From the NCBI GenBank assembly GCA_963666995.1, contig OY762941.1:4278001-4342000 (forward strand): a DNA stretch of 64,000 bases. The letters are read 5' to 3'. Below the pieces are notes generated by a model. The model worked only from the letters and a program-made list of their open reading frames with translations, searched no databases and had not been told where the DNA came from. Of the stretch, positions 16,855-25,759 are shown piece after piece (the stretch's first letter is position 1; each line of letters opens with the position of its first letter). Both the position numbers and the translations under genes were made by a program. The stretch is from Syntrophobacter sp963666995. GTDB lineage: Bacteria; Desulfobacterota; Syntrophobacteria; Syntrophobacterales; Syntrophobacteraceae.

Positions 16855-16910
16855 ACCTGATTTGAGTGATTTTCCCCCTCCCCTTACTCCTCCCGCCAAG
16901 GGAGGGGAGC
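16855..16910. repeat. GC-rich dispersed repeat, copy A
   Basis: ACCTGATTTGAGTGATTTT followed by CCCCTCCCC and the hairpin CTCCCGCCAAGGGAG. The same arrangement with few changes is found at 63602-63658; shorter relatives occur near 25345 and 48091. It lies between ilvD and the methyltransferase gene. Confidence 0.7.
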
Positions 16911-16917
16911 GCTGGTC

Positions 16918-18591
16918 CTACTTGGAAAAGTCCGACCGCAGAATAGCTCCCGTCGCCCCTGAGGTGACGAGGTGAGAGTACCGGGCCAGGTATCCTTCCT
17001 TTATCCTTGGCGGAGGAGGTGTCCATTTCCCGCGCCTTTCATCCAGTTTGGATGCATCGACCAGGAGTTCCAATTTCTTGTTCGGGATGTCTATAAGGAT
17101 TTCATCACCCTCTTCGACCAGCGCGATGGGTCCGCCAACCGCGGCCTCGGGGGATATATGGCCGATGGCGGCGCCCTGGGTGCCTCCACTGAAACGTCCA
17201 TCGGTAATCAGCGCCACATCTTTGCCAAGTCCCATGCCTATGATTGCGGCGGTTGGAGTGAGCATTTCCTGCATTCCGGGCCCCCCTTTGGGGCCTTCAT
17301 AGCGGATCACTACCACATCACCGGCGTGGACGAGGCCTCCCAAAATACCGTCGGATGCCGCGGATTCACTTTCAAACACCCTGGCCTTGCATGTCCGCTG
17401 CAGCATCTCGGCGGACACCGCGGACTGTTTGACCACCGCCCCTTCGGGGGCGAGGTTCCCGTAGAGGATCGCTATTCCTCCTTCATGATGATAAGGATTG
17501 TCCAGGGGTCTTATAACGGAGTGGTCGATGCCCTTGCACTCGGCAAGGTTTTGCGACACCGTCTTGCCCGACGCCGTTATGGCATCCAGGTGGATGAAAT
17601 CCCGGGTGGACAGTTCTTTCATCACCGCCGTAACCCCTCCAGCCGCATTCAGATCTTCCAGGAAATGAGCCCCTCCGGGTCGGAGGCTGCACAGGTGCGG
17701 AATACGGGAACTGAGTGAGTTGAATAGATTGAGACCCAGGTCTATCCCCGCTTCATGGGCGATTGCCGGAACGTGCAGGACCGTATTGGTTGAACATCCG
17801 AGGGCCATGTCCACGGTAATGGCGTTTTCAAAAGCTTTCAGTGTTGCGATGTCCCGGGGACGGATATTGTTGTTCACCAGTTCCATGATCTGCATGCCTG
17901 CCGTCTTTGCCAGCCTGATTCGAGCGCCGGTCACGGCCGGTATCGTCCCGTTGCCGGGCAGCGCAAGGCCTAGGGCCTCGGAAAGGCAGTTCATGGAGTT
18001 GGCGGTAAACATGCCGGCACACGAACCACAGCCCGGACAGGCATAATCTTCCAGTTCGGACAGCTCTTCTTCGGTGATCTGCCCTGCCCTGAAGGCCCCC
18101 ACGGCTTCGAAGACGGAGATGAGGTCCACCTGCTTCTGACCCGCCTTGCCAGCCATCATCGGGCCTCCGCTTATCACGATGGAAGGGATATTGAGGCGAA
18201 GTGCGGCCATCAGCATTCCGGGGATGATCTTGTCGCAGTTGGGAATGAGGACCAGCCCGTCAAAGGGATGCGCCATGGCCATGATCTCTACGGAATCGGC
18301 GACCAACTCCCGGCTTGCCAGGGAATACCGCATCCCCGCGTGGTTCATCGCAATGCCGTCGCACACTCCGATGGTGCTGAATTCAATGGGTGTGCCTCCG
18401 GCCAGGCGGATGCCCGCCTTTGCAGCTTCCGCAATTTTGTCCAGGTGAATGTGCCCCGGTATGATTTCATTGGCTGAGTTGGCTATTCCGATGATGGGCC
18501 GATCCAATTCGGTTTGAGTATATCCCATCGCTCTGAAAAGAGAGCGGTGAGGGGCCTTCTCTAAGCCTTTTTTCATGGCGTCGCTTCGCAT
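16918..18591 (-). CDS. ilvD: Dihydroxy-acid dehydratase
   Basis: IlvD dehydrates 2,3-dihydroxy-isovalerate and its C6 homologue to the 2-keto acids of valine and isoleucine synthesis. The 557-aa protein shows the iron-sulfur and active-site segments VLIPNCDKIIPGM, CPGCGSCAGMFTANSMN and, near the C-terminus, TDGRFSGGTQGAAIGHISPEA. Length and order match the family. GAGGAG precedes the ATG at 18591, and a -10/-35 pair on the minus strand lies at 18650-18677. It is divergent from the MerR-type gene and not beside other branched-chain genes in this window. Confidence 0.96.
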   Translation of the reverse strand: MRSDAMKKGLEKAPHRSLFRAMGYTQTELDRPIIGIANSANEIIPGHIHLDKIAEAAKAGIRLAGGTPIEFSTIGVCDGIAMNHAGMRYSLASRELVADSVEIMAMAHPFDGLVLIPNCDKIIPGMLMAALRLNIPSIVISGGPMMAGKAGQKQVDLISVFEAVGAFRAGQITEEELSELEDYACPGCGSCAGMFTANSMNCLSEALGLALPGNGTIPAVTGARIRLAKTAGMQIMELVNNNIRPRDIATLKAFENAITVDMALGCSTNTVLHVPAIAHEAGIDLGLNLFNSLSSRIPHLCSLRPGGAHFLEDLNAAGGVTAVMKELSTRDFIHLDAITASGKTVSQNLAECKGIDHSVIRPLDNPYHHEGGIAILYGNLAPEGAVVKQSAVSAEMLQRTCKARVFESESAASDGILGGLVHAGDVVVIRYEGPKGGPGMQEMLTPTAAIIGMGLGKDVALITDGRFSGGTQGAAIGHISPEAAVGGPIALVEEGDEILIDIPNKKLELLVDASKLDERRGKWTPPPPRIKEGYLARYSHLVTSGATGAILRSDFSK

Positions 18592-18649
18592 CTGTTTCTT
18601 CTCCTCTAAGATGTCTCGCTTTCATCAACTCAAATTTTTTAATAGTTAC

Positions 18650-18677
18650 TTTATAGTCGGTGGAAATAGCAAGACAA
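18650..18677 (-). promoter_or_regulatory. Putative sigma-70 promoter of ilvD
   Basis: On the minus strand TTGTCT and TATAAA are separated by 16 bp, about 60-85 bp before the ilvD start. The surrounding AT-rich DNA is shared with the divergent MerR-type gene. Confidence 0.45.
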
Positions 18678-18716
18678 AATGGAAAAAATGGCGCCAAATC
18701 CCGTTCCGGAAAATAT

Positions 18717-18745
18717 TTGACAACGCATTGTTCAGCTTTTATAAT
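18717..18745 (+). promoter_or_regulatory. Consensus sigma-70 promoter of merR-type gene
   Basis: A perfect TTGACA and perfect TATAAT are separated by 17 bp, giving a predicted start near 18752, 45 bp before the ATG. The direct repeat CTTCAACACTTCAA follows at the predicted start site and could be part of an operator. Confidence 0.75.
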
Positions 18746-18796
18746 CTTCAACACTTCAATAGACTTTGTATATAACCGATACAGGAGGACCGATCA

Positions 18797-19234
18797 ATGG
18801 AGGTCGAACGCCAGAAGGCCTTGTATTCCATAGGGATCGTAGCTGAGCTGTTGAGCATTCATCCGAGGACGTTGAGGATTTATGAGCAGGAAGGCCTGAT
18901 CAAACCCGCCCGGCGCGGTGGGAAAAGGTTTTATTCCAATAACGACCTCCAGTGGCTGAAATGCCTGCGAAAACTCCTGACCGACGACGGGCTCAATATA
19001 GCCGGTATCAAGAAACTCCTCACCATTGCACCATGCTGGAGCGTCCGCGGATGCGATGATGCCATGAGAAAACAGTGCCCGGCAATATTGAATTTCCCGG
19101 TGCCCTGCTGGGAACTGAAACCCCGGTGCTGCAAGGAAACGGATCACTCCTGCTCCGATTGCGAGGTCTACCGCAAGAAGATGGATCACGTAATCATGAT
19201 GAAATGTCCGGATGAGGGAGCAGGCGAACTGTGA
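18797..19234 (+). CDS. MerR-family regulator with Cys-rich two-CW tail
   Basis: A 145-aa protein. Residues 8-75 are a MerR winged helix (YSIGIVAELLSIHPRTLRIYEQEGLI) closest in look to HspR-like members. The tail has nine cysteines (80, 86, 94, 104, 111, 112, 119, 122, 137), including two Cys-Trp pairs (PCWSVRGC and PCWELKPRCC), then CSDCEVYRKK. The pattern resembles the small two-CW Cys-rich domains of anaerobes and suggests a metal or iron-sulfur sensor fused to DNA binding. AGGAGG precedes the ATG and a perfect-consensus promoter lies upstream. Targets may be itself and the divergent ilvD; this is inferred. Confidence 0.88.
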   Translation: MEVERQKALYSIGIVAELLSIHPRTLRIYEQEGLIKPARRGGKRFYSNNDLQWLKCLRKLLTDDGLNIAGIKKLLTIAPCWSVRGCDDAMRKQCPAILNFPVPCWELKPRCCKETDHSCSDCEVYRKKMDHVIMMKCPDEGAGEL

Positions 19235-19319
19235 CCTCAATCAATCCTGAACCCACAGTCCAGCGATAAGCCTTGCCGCTTCGAATCGCTGTTTATGTTG
19301 TTTCAGTTAAGGCGATCGT

Positions 19320-20297
19320 ATGAAAACCATTTTCGGCCCGGTCCCGTCCCGTCGGCTCGGGCGTTCACTGGGCATCGACGTCATACCCCCCAAGACGTGC
19401 AGTTACGACTGCCTGTACTGTGAGTCCGGCAGAACCACGCGCCTCACAACGGAGCGCATGGCGTTCGTCAGTCCCTCGAAAGTCCTGGAAGACCTCAACG
19501 ATTACTTCGAGCACTACCCCGGCGCCGCCGACGTCCTTACCTTTTCAAGCGCCGGCGAACCCACATTGTATGAGCCTTTGGGAGAACTCATCCAGCTTGT
19601 CAAAAAGCAATTCCCGTCACTGCCCCTCATCGTGCTCACGAATGGTTCTCTGCTGTGGAAACCCGAGGTCCGGCACGCGTTACTCATGGCCGATCGTGTG
19701 GTCCCGTCCGTCGACGCGGTTTCCGATGCGGTCTTTAGACGCCTTAACCGGCCTCATCCGGGTTTGGACAACACCGTGATCCTTGAGGGTTTACGGGCTT
19801 TTCGGCGAGAGTATAGCGGCCGATTGCATATCGAGGTGATGCTGGTTTCCGGACTGAACGATACGGATGAGGAACTGGAGAAGATCAGCCGGTTTGTAAA
19901 CAGCGTAGAGCCGGACCATGTGGAATTGAATACCGTCGTACGGCCGCCGTCTGAGCCGGAAACAAGAGGATTATCCCGGGAGAGAATGGAGAAGTGTTCG
20001 AGGTTTTTCCCCTCGGCGACGACCCTCATCATCGGGAGTTTCAACGGCTTGTGTACGGGTAACGAGGACCCGGACCTGGGACGGCGGGTCCTGACTCTTG
20101 TGGAAAGACGACCCTGTAGCATCGGGGAGATGGCCGCAGCCCTCGGGGTCTCGAAAACGGAAATGGATCGGGCTGTGCTCTCCCTTGAGCGGGAAAACCG
20201 GCTCACGCGGTATTTATACAACGATATCGAATACGTGTGCCCGCCGACGAGAACGCCGTGTCCCGATGAGCCCGCGACGCGAGACCGAACACCCTGA
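19320..20297 (+). CDS. Radical SAM protein with C-terminal helical domain
   Basis: A 325-aa radical SAM protein of the COG0731-like group. It begins FGPVPSRRLGRSLGID, with the cluster motif C27-x3-C31-x2-C34 in TCSYDCLYC and the SAM-binding segment FSSAGEPTLY. After about residue 240 comes a short winged-helix-like domain (SIGEMAAALGVSKTEMDRAVLSLE), unlike the TYW1 type. The substrate is unknown. It lies 85 bp after the MerR-type gene on the same strand and could share its transcript. Confidence 0.85.
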   Translation: MKTIFGPVPSRRLGRSLGIDVIPPKTCSYDCLYCESGRTTRLTTERMAFVSPSKVLEDLNDYFEHYPGAADVLTFSSAGEPTLYEPLGELIQLVKKQFPSLPLIVLTNGSLLWKPEVRHALLMADRVVPSVDAVSDAVFRRLNRPHPGLDNTVILEGLRAFRREYSGRLHIEVMLVSGLNDTDEELEKISRFVNSVEPDHVELNTVVRPPSEPETRGLSRERMEKCSRFFPSATTLIIGSFNGLCTGNEDPDLGRRVLTLVERRPCSIGEMAAALGVSKTEMDRAVLSLERENRLTRYLYNDIEYVCPPTRTPCPDEPATRDRTP

Positions 20298-20386
20298 TAC
20301 GTGCGTGCCGCATCCAACGCCCCGGGAGAACAACGATCGGTTGAGCCGGTTGGCGCATGATCGGCCGAACCGGGCGTAAGACCGCG

Positions 20387-23116
20387 TTACTGGGTGTGCA
20401 CGTCGGATTTTGCGGGCGGGCATGCAAGGACTTCCACCGGGTGTTCGGGGATCGTGCGCACGATCAGGGTATGGGTAAAGAGCTGCCGCGCGATGGTTTG
20501 GACGTCCTCGGCAGTGACCGTCTTAATGCGCTCGATGTATTCCTTGTCAAACTTCCAGCCAAGGCCGACCGCTTCATTGACGGCGGCGCTTTGAGCCTGT
20601 GCGTCCAGGCTTTCCATCCTCAGCCTTTGAACGGTGACGATCCCGTTTTTGGCCTTTTCAAGTTCATCCGGCGGCACCGGCTTATCGCACAAACTGCGCA
20701 GATGCTCCAGGATGGTGCCCTGCACCTTATCCAGGTTGGCCAAAGTGGTTTGGGTGAGCACTCCGAAAAAGCCGGCCTTCTTGCCGTAGAACGGAGAAGC
20801 GCCGACCACGTAGACCAGATTTTCCTTTCCCCTCAGGGCTTCAAATATCCTGCCGCCGGGATTGCCCGCCCCCGACAAGACTGCATCCAGGACATCCAGC
20901 GCCTGGCGTTGCGCACTCTCAAGTTCGATACCGTTGGTACCCACGAAAAGGGCGGCCGAACTCTTTTCGTTCTTCTTCTCGATGATCTTGTCCGAGGCAA
21001 TCCGCCGGGTTTCATCGGGAGGCTGCTGCGGTTTCACTTCCCGGCCTTTCCAGTTTTCGAGCCGCCCGGTGAGAGAACTCAGGACCGCTGAAGAATCGAT
21101 ATCGCCGTAGACGGCCAGTACCGCGGACTTCGGATTTACCATGCGATGGTAGAATTCGAGAAGATCCTGCCTGGAGAACGACTTCACGGACTCGGGAGTG
21201 CCGACGCGGTCGTTTCTGTATGAAGAGTTCTGGAAATAGTCCTTTTTGAACAGGCGCACGACTTCCGACTGCCAGTTTTCATCGAGGCGCTGGATGGCGA
21301 GGAGCGTATCCGTGCGTCTCCTCTCCATCTCTTCCTGGGGAAACTGTGAATTCTGTAAAATGTCCGAGAGGATGTCGAGCGCCGTATCGATGTCTTCCTT
21401 CAAGATCTTGATGGATATGTGGAAGGTATTGTTGTCTGAACCGGTCTCGACAGTCCCGCCGACATCTTCAATGCTCCGGAGAATTTCGAGTTTTGTCCTT
21501 TTGATCGTTCCCGCGGTGAGAAGCGATGACGTGAACGCGGAGATGCCCGGCTTTCCCGGGTCTTCGCAAACCAGTCCCCCCCGGCCGTACAGATGTACGG
21601 TCACCATGGGAAGGGACGGGTCCTTTTTCAGCAGCACCCTTAAGCCGTCGGGAAGTACCTTGAGTTCGGGAAGTGAAGGATCGTGAGATTGAAGACTCGC
21701 AGCGGCGGATTCAGCGGATTTGGCCCGGGGTGCGGCGGGCTTGATGACGGCAATGTTGGAGCGGTCCATCAGAAGGTACTGCCGGGCGGCGGCACGTATC
21801 TCCTCCGGGGTCACCTTGCGAATCTTTTCGGTGTAGACGTCGTCGAAGTAGGGATCTCCTGTGTTGATATAGGAGGAGCCGATCGAGGAAGCGACGGAAG
21901 AGACGGTCTCCATGCCGAATACATGATGGGCGATTGTCGCTTTCTTTGCTTTTTCGAGCTCAGTTTCGGAAACAAGGTCCTTCTTGAGAATGTCGATCTC
22001 GTCGATGACCTCACTCAGAACCGCGGGCCACTGGTCCGGAGGCAGAGTGATGGAGACGAAGAATTGGCCCCTGGCGAAAGATGGGGTCCAGTTCGAGGCC
22101 GAGACATTGAATACCTTATTCTCCTGCTCTTTCAGGCGGCAATGGAGGCGGCATGTTTCCCCTTCGCCAAGGAGGAAAGACAGGAGGTCCAGCGCGTAGA
22201 GATCGTTCTCATGAAGGGAGACGGAAGGGAAACCAACCATGACCTGGGTCATCCTGGTTATGGGAACTTCCTTCTCCTGCCATCGGGGACTGGTCTGCTG
22301 GGGTTCTACCGGGACCGTTGGCGGTTCGGCGGCGCGGCCGGTAAAGTCCCTGGTCTTCTGAGCGACAAAATCCAGGACTTCATCCGGGACAATATTCCCG
22401 GCGATCGAGACCACGATGTTTTCCGGCTGGTAACGATCCAGGTAATAGCTTTGGAGGGCATCCCTGTCCACCTGCACGAACACGTCTTCATATCCGGTTA
22501 CCGGATACTTTACCGGATGGACCTGGTAGGCCGTCCTGATAAAGAGTTTCCACAGTTCGCTGCCCGGGTTGTTTTCCCCCATCTTGATTTCCTGCTGGAT
22601 CACCGACTTTTCCCTGGAAACCTCTCTGGGGTCGAGGGTATTTTCAGACACATAGGAAAGAAGGAGATCGAGCGCATCCTTCCAGTGATCCGGCGAAGTA
22701 TTGATGTAGTAGACCGTATTGTCATAGGTCGTGGAGGCATTCGTCGTTCCGCCGATGCGTTCCAGGCGCTCTCTTGCCTGCGCCTCGGTGAACGAGCGGG
22801 TTGTGCCTCCGGACAGGACATGCTCGAGGTAATGGGAAAGGCCTGCCTTCAGGTACTTTCCTTCGTAGATGGAACCGGCGCGCACAAAGACCTTGACCGA
22901 TACCACATCGTAATCGGGCTTCCGACAGGTAAGAACGGTGAGGCCGTTCTTGAGAACGACAAAGAGGTCCCCCGGTTTTGACGAGAGAGTGCGTTGGACG
23001 GCGGTTTCCAGCGCAGGAGGCAACGACGGGCAGGTCTGCGCCGCGACTGAATGCGGGAAGGAGTTCAGAAGCAGGATGAATAAAATGACCAGTCCGACAA
23101 ACGATTTCCTGACCAT
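20387..23116 (-). CDS. Secreted M16-family zinc metallopeptidase
   Basis: A 909-aa protein with a clear signal peptide (MVRKSFVGLVILFILLLNSF...AAQ). The first M16 unit carries the inverted zinc motif H95-Y-L-E-H99 with the distal Glu about 75 residues later (EKSVIQQEI). The second unit, from about residue 480, has GISAFTSSLL where the motif should be and is therefore the non-catalytic half. This gives a single-chain two-unit peptidase like those of the PqqL/YmxG type. The ATG at 23116 is chosen for the signal peptide and the GAGGAA upstream; a TTG at 23203 would extend into the helicase end. It should act in the periplasm. Confidence 0.9.
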   Translation of the reverse strand: MVRKSFVGLVILFILLLNSFPHSVAAQTCPSLPPALETAVQRTLSSKPGDLFVVLKNGLTVLTCRKPDYDVVSVKVFVRAGSIYEGKYLKAGLSHYLEHVLSGGTTRSFTEAQARERLERIGGTTNASTTYDNTVYYINTSPDHWKDALDLLLSYVSENTLDPREVSREKSVIQQEIKMGENNPGSELWKLFIRTAYQVHPVKYPVTGYEDVFVQVDRDALQSYYLDRYQPENIVVSIAGNIVPDEVLDFVAQKTRDFTGRAAEPPTVPVEPQQTSPRWQEKEVPITRMTQVMVGFPSVSLHENDLYALDLLSFLLGEGETCRLHCRLKEQENKVFNVSASNWTPSFARGQFFVSITLPPDQWPAVLSEVIDEIDILKKDLVSETELEKAKKATIAHHVFGMETVSSVASSIGSSYINTGDPYFDDVYTEKIRKVTPEEIRAAARQYLLMDRSNIAVIKPAAPRAKSAESAAASLQSHDPSLPELKVLPDGLRVLLKKDPSLPMVTVHLYGRGGLVCEDPGKPGISAFTSSLLTAGTIKRTKLEILRSIEDVGGTVETGSDNNTFHISIKILKEDIDTALDILSDILQNSQFPQEEMERRRTDTLLAIQRLDENWQSEVVRLFKKDYFQNSSYRNDRVGTPESVKSFSRQDLLEFYHRMVNPKSAVLAVYGDIDSSAVLSSLTGRLENWKGREVKPQQPPDETRRIASDKIIEKKNEKSSAALFVGTNGIELESAQRQALDVLDAVLSGAGNPGGRIFEALRGKENLVYVVGASPFYGKKAGFFGVLTQTTLANLDKVQGTILEHLRSLCDKPVPPDELEKAKNGIVTVQRLRMESLDAQAQSAAVNEAVGLGWKFDKEYIERIKTVTAEDVQTIARQLFTHTLIVRTIPEHPVEVLACPPAKSDVHTQ

Positions 23117-23199
23117 AGTCTCGATTTCCTCTAATTTCTTCCAGTGCGGGTCAGACCATGGGAGGAATTCCCGGCAACAGTCCCGTGCTCGATGTCTGG

Positions 23200-24654
23200 T
23201 CAATTCACGCTGGGATTGAGAAGGACATCCGGATGGACGCCGTAGTTGTAGCTTCTCATCCTGAAGAAATTCTCGAGGAGGCCGATTTTCTGGTCCACGT
23301 AGTCGTATATTTTCATTTTGCTTTCAGTGGCGATCCCATTGTGCAGCAGATCGCGAATGGCGATGGCCAGGTTTTTCCTGAAGTATACGGGCACAGCCAA
23401 TACGAGCACTTGCGAATCAAGAGACTGGGCACATGCCGAAAGAGTTTCCGCAGAAACAAAGATCGCAGCGGGGCCCTCGATTTGAGGCATCTGAATGCAG
23501 CGGGCAGGCCTCTGCTGCTCATATTCGTCTTCGTCCACGTTGTGCTCAACTTCCGCTTTGTCCTCCACTTCAGCCCGGTAATGGAACACTTGTATTCCCC
23601 GGCGGATAAGTTCATCCCCCAGGGCTTTATCCTGTTCTTCGCCGCCCGACAGGACAATAACCGATTTCCCGTCCTCACGGATTTCAGTTTCCACGTCGTT
23701 TGCGATAAGGCGGGTCCGCTCTTCATCCTTCATGAGCGCTTCCAGCATCACTGAATAATCGGCCCGTGAGTGGTAAGGGTATTCGAAATCCGTCTGGCGG
23801 GTGATGACATGGGCGTGGATGATACCGCGCCCTTCACGGGCGTCCTTTTCATTGATCGAATAGACCACTTCACCCACGTAGTAATAGACCAGCCTGGAGA
23901 GGCGGTCCTTCCTTTGAACCGTGTTGGAGAGTCCCAGCATGTACCGGCAGTCAAAATTCGTGACAAGATTGGTCAATACCTTGGATGGACAGCGCTGGCA
24001 CTCATCCAGAATCACGTATCCCACCTGATCCCAGAGTTTACGCCAATATCGGATCGCTTCGCCGGTGTGGGCGATGGTGATGCATTTCCCGACATTGTGA
24101 ACCCCTCCGGAAAAAATCCCGACTTCACTCCTCGGAATCTGCAGGAAATTCTCAATCTTCGTCAACCACCCTTCCAAGAGGTCCAGCTTCGGCAGAAGGA
24201 TAAGGGTGGGTTGGCGTCTTTGAGCGACGGTATAAAGAGCGATAACCGTCTTGCCGCTCTTGTGTCCTCCTACGAGAGTGCCGAAATCACGGTCGAGAAC
24301 GGCTTCGGCCGCGTCCTGCTGATAGCTTTTCAATTCTCCATGAAATTCTATCGGGAGTGCCTCAAAAGAACGCCTGCGGTCTACAATCCGGTAGGGCTGT
24401 TGAAACTTCTTGCATAGCTCGATGAGTTGATCCAGAAATCCTCTGGGCAGCAGATAATTTCGCCCTTTCTGACGCAGGCAACTGATTTGAGGAGGTATGT
24501 TGCCGATCCACTCCCCTCTGTTGTGCCGCAGTTCATAATCTGGATTCGTAAAGACCAGACGCTCGTGTAACTTTCGCTCAAGCAACGGAGAAAGACCTTC
24601 GGAAGGAATCTTGATCCAATCAGCCAAAAGTATGTTCAGCACCTTTACGAACAT
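23200..24654 (-). CDS. XPB/SSL2-like SF2 helicase with altered motifs
   Basis: A 484-aa superfamily II ATPase. The N-terminal region contains LLPRGFLDQLIELC, as in XPB-like and phage-type helicases. Walker A is GGHKSGKT (residues 129-136) and motif II is DECQ (217-220). The segment aligning with the SSL2 consensus GLTATPxRKDG reads GLSNTVQRKD (241-250), so motif III is altered. The second RecA-like half has no recognisable Q-x2-G-R-x2-R motif VI. ATP binding is likely, unwinding uncertain. It lies just upstream of the M16 gene, which starts 84 bp after its stop, with no obvious functional link. Confidence 0.78.
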   Translation of the reverse strand: MFVKVLNILLADWIKIPSEGLSPLLERKLHERLVFTNPDYELRHNRGEWIGNIPPQISCLRQKGRNYLLPRGFLDQLIELCKKFQQPYRIVDRRRSFEALPIEFHGELKSYQQDAAEAVLDRDFGTLVGGHKSGKTVIALYTVAQRRQPTLILLPKLDLLEGWLTKIENFLQIPRSEVGIFSGGVHNVGKCITIAHTGEAIRYWRKLWDQVGYVILDECQRCPSKVLTNLVTNFDCRYMLGLSNTVQRKDRLSRLVYYYVGEVVYSINEKDAREGRGIIHAHVITRQTDFEYPYHSRADYSVMLEALMKDEERTRLIANDVETEIREDGKSVIVLSGGEEQDKALGDELIRRGIQVFHYRAEVEDKAEVEHNVDEDEYEQQRPARCIQMPQIEGPAAIFVSAETLSACAQSLDSQVLVLAVPVYFRKNLAIAIRDLLHNGIATESKMKIYDYVDQKIGLLENFFRMRSYNYGVHPDVLLNPSVN

Positions 24655-24992
24655 CCGCCAGAACCTTTCTTGACAACAGGGATATGGCCGGAACCCGCGG
24701 CCATAAGGAAATCGTTTCTAGTCTCTCATTCAATATCGGAACTGCCGTTCTCCTTACCGGGAGCTTCTCTCACACGATGGTGAAGGCATAGGAGGGCTCC
24801 GGACGCACCTGTCACCTCAATCGGGGCCTCGAAAAGCGTTTTGGCCCCGGAGCGGCAGACCAAAATAAGAAACTATAGTTTGACACTACGCCCTAATATC
24901 AATACTTTGCTGCATCGTAACCCGCATGGTAGTATTTTTAAATCATTAATAATGCAAAAATAATCTCAACGAAAGAGAAAAAAGGATCCCAC
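24655..24992. other. Divergent intergenic region with two hairpins
   Basis: This 338-bp region separates the helicase gene (minus) and a small hypothetical (plus). It holds the hairpins TATGGCC/GGCCATA (24683-24705) and CGGGGCC/GGCCCCG (24822-24849, with inner AAAA/TTTT), then an AT-rich stretch with a lone TTGACA at 24880. No gene is seen. Confidence 0.45.
24822..24849. repeat. Perfect hairpin CGGGGCC/GGCCCCG
   Basis: A 7-bp GC stem, then TCG/none, AAAA/TTTT and a GCG loop: a very stable structure with no T-tract after it. It may be a leader structure or a transcription barrier between the divergent genes. Confidence 0.5.
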
Positions 24993-25310
24993 ATGCAAGA
25001 TCAGCCATCCGACCACCTCCGCATAATGGGGGAGCTGGCGCGCGAATACCAGCAAAAGTCCATGGAACTGGAAGAAATTGTCGCGCAGGCAGCGCCCGGT
25101 AAACTCCTGCACCAGATAAAACTTCGCGGCGAACTGACGACCGACCGGTTCAGGGCCGCTCAAATGGTCTTACTGTCAACGATCGTTCCCGGCTCTGAAA
25201 AAGAAAGCGATGATACACTCAAGGCCGCTCTGGCTCTTTGCCGCTGTTTCGATGAACTGCGGATCCTGTTCCAATTCTTGCTGGAACACTGCTCCACGGA
25301 CAAAAACTAA
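24993..25310 (+). CDS. Small helical hypothetical protein
   Basis: A 105-aa protein that I do not recognise. It looks almost fully helical, with a charged amphipathic first half (ELAREYQQKSMELEEIVAQ) and a more hydrophobic second half (CFDELRILFQFLLEHC) containing three cysteines. There is no signal or membrane segment. A weak GGA ribosome site precedes the ATG, and an AT-rich region upstream could hold its promoter. It stands alone between a helicase gene and a repeat cluster, so it is plausible but unproven as a gene. Confidence 0.55.
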   Translation: MQDQPSDHLRIMGELAREYQQKSMELEEIVAQAAPGKLLHQIKLRGELTTDRFRAAQMVLLSTIVPGSEKESDDTLKAALALCRCFDELRILFQFLLEHCSTDKN

Positions 25311-25344
25311 CCGGATTGAGCGGTTTTGAGGGGAGCCGGCGGGG

Positions 25345-25525
25345 ATAAAGACTCTCCCTCTCCACATTCCAGCCAGGGGAGGGCAACCGGCGTCCAGAGC
25401 CTCCCGTCATGGTAGGGGAATCGGCGCTTTGCTCCTTCCCCTCGAGAGGAACAGTCAACGGCTCCCCCTTGACGAGAAATCGCGAGTTCGGCTCCTCCCC
25501 CTTGAGGGCGGAGGCGGGGTGGGAG
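25345..25525. repeat. GC-rich dispersed repeat, copy B
   Basis: The left half reads CTCTCCCTCTCC...CCAGCCAGGGGAGGG; the right half CTCCTCCCCCTTGAGGGCGG then AGGCGGGGTGGG. The same order is found at 63602-63706. The far end of the element (GGGGACATCTCCCGTGGAAT, 25694-25713) is separated from it by an inserted miniature element. Confidence 0.6.
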
Positions 25526-25578
25526 TTGAACATGTTGGAATTCTTCATCGTTTTTGGACCGGACAATCCCCTGGCTGT

Positions 25579-25665
25579 GTAGGGTGGGCACAGATTCACC
25601 GTGCCCACCGTTTTCCAGCCATGCGGTGGATACGGTGGGTAACACTTCGCTTTTGCCCACCCTAC
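25579..25665. mobile_element. Miniature inverted-repeat element, copy 1
   Basis: An 87-bp element with perfect 12-bp terminal inverted repeats, GTAGGGTGGGCA and TGCCCACCCTAC. The inside contains CACCGTGCCCACCG and ACTTCGCTTTTGCCC, shared with the copy at 48460-48545 on the same strand. It has no coding capacity. This repeat type is familiar from many bacterial genomes. Confidence 0.85.
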
Positions 25666-25759
25666 ACTGCTCTGAAAGCTTTCCATCCTCCGGGGACATC
25701 TCCCGTGGAATCGTCCGGATTGCTCTGCCAGGTATCGGTTCGCTCAAGGTGGGGATGAC

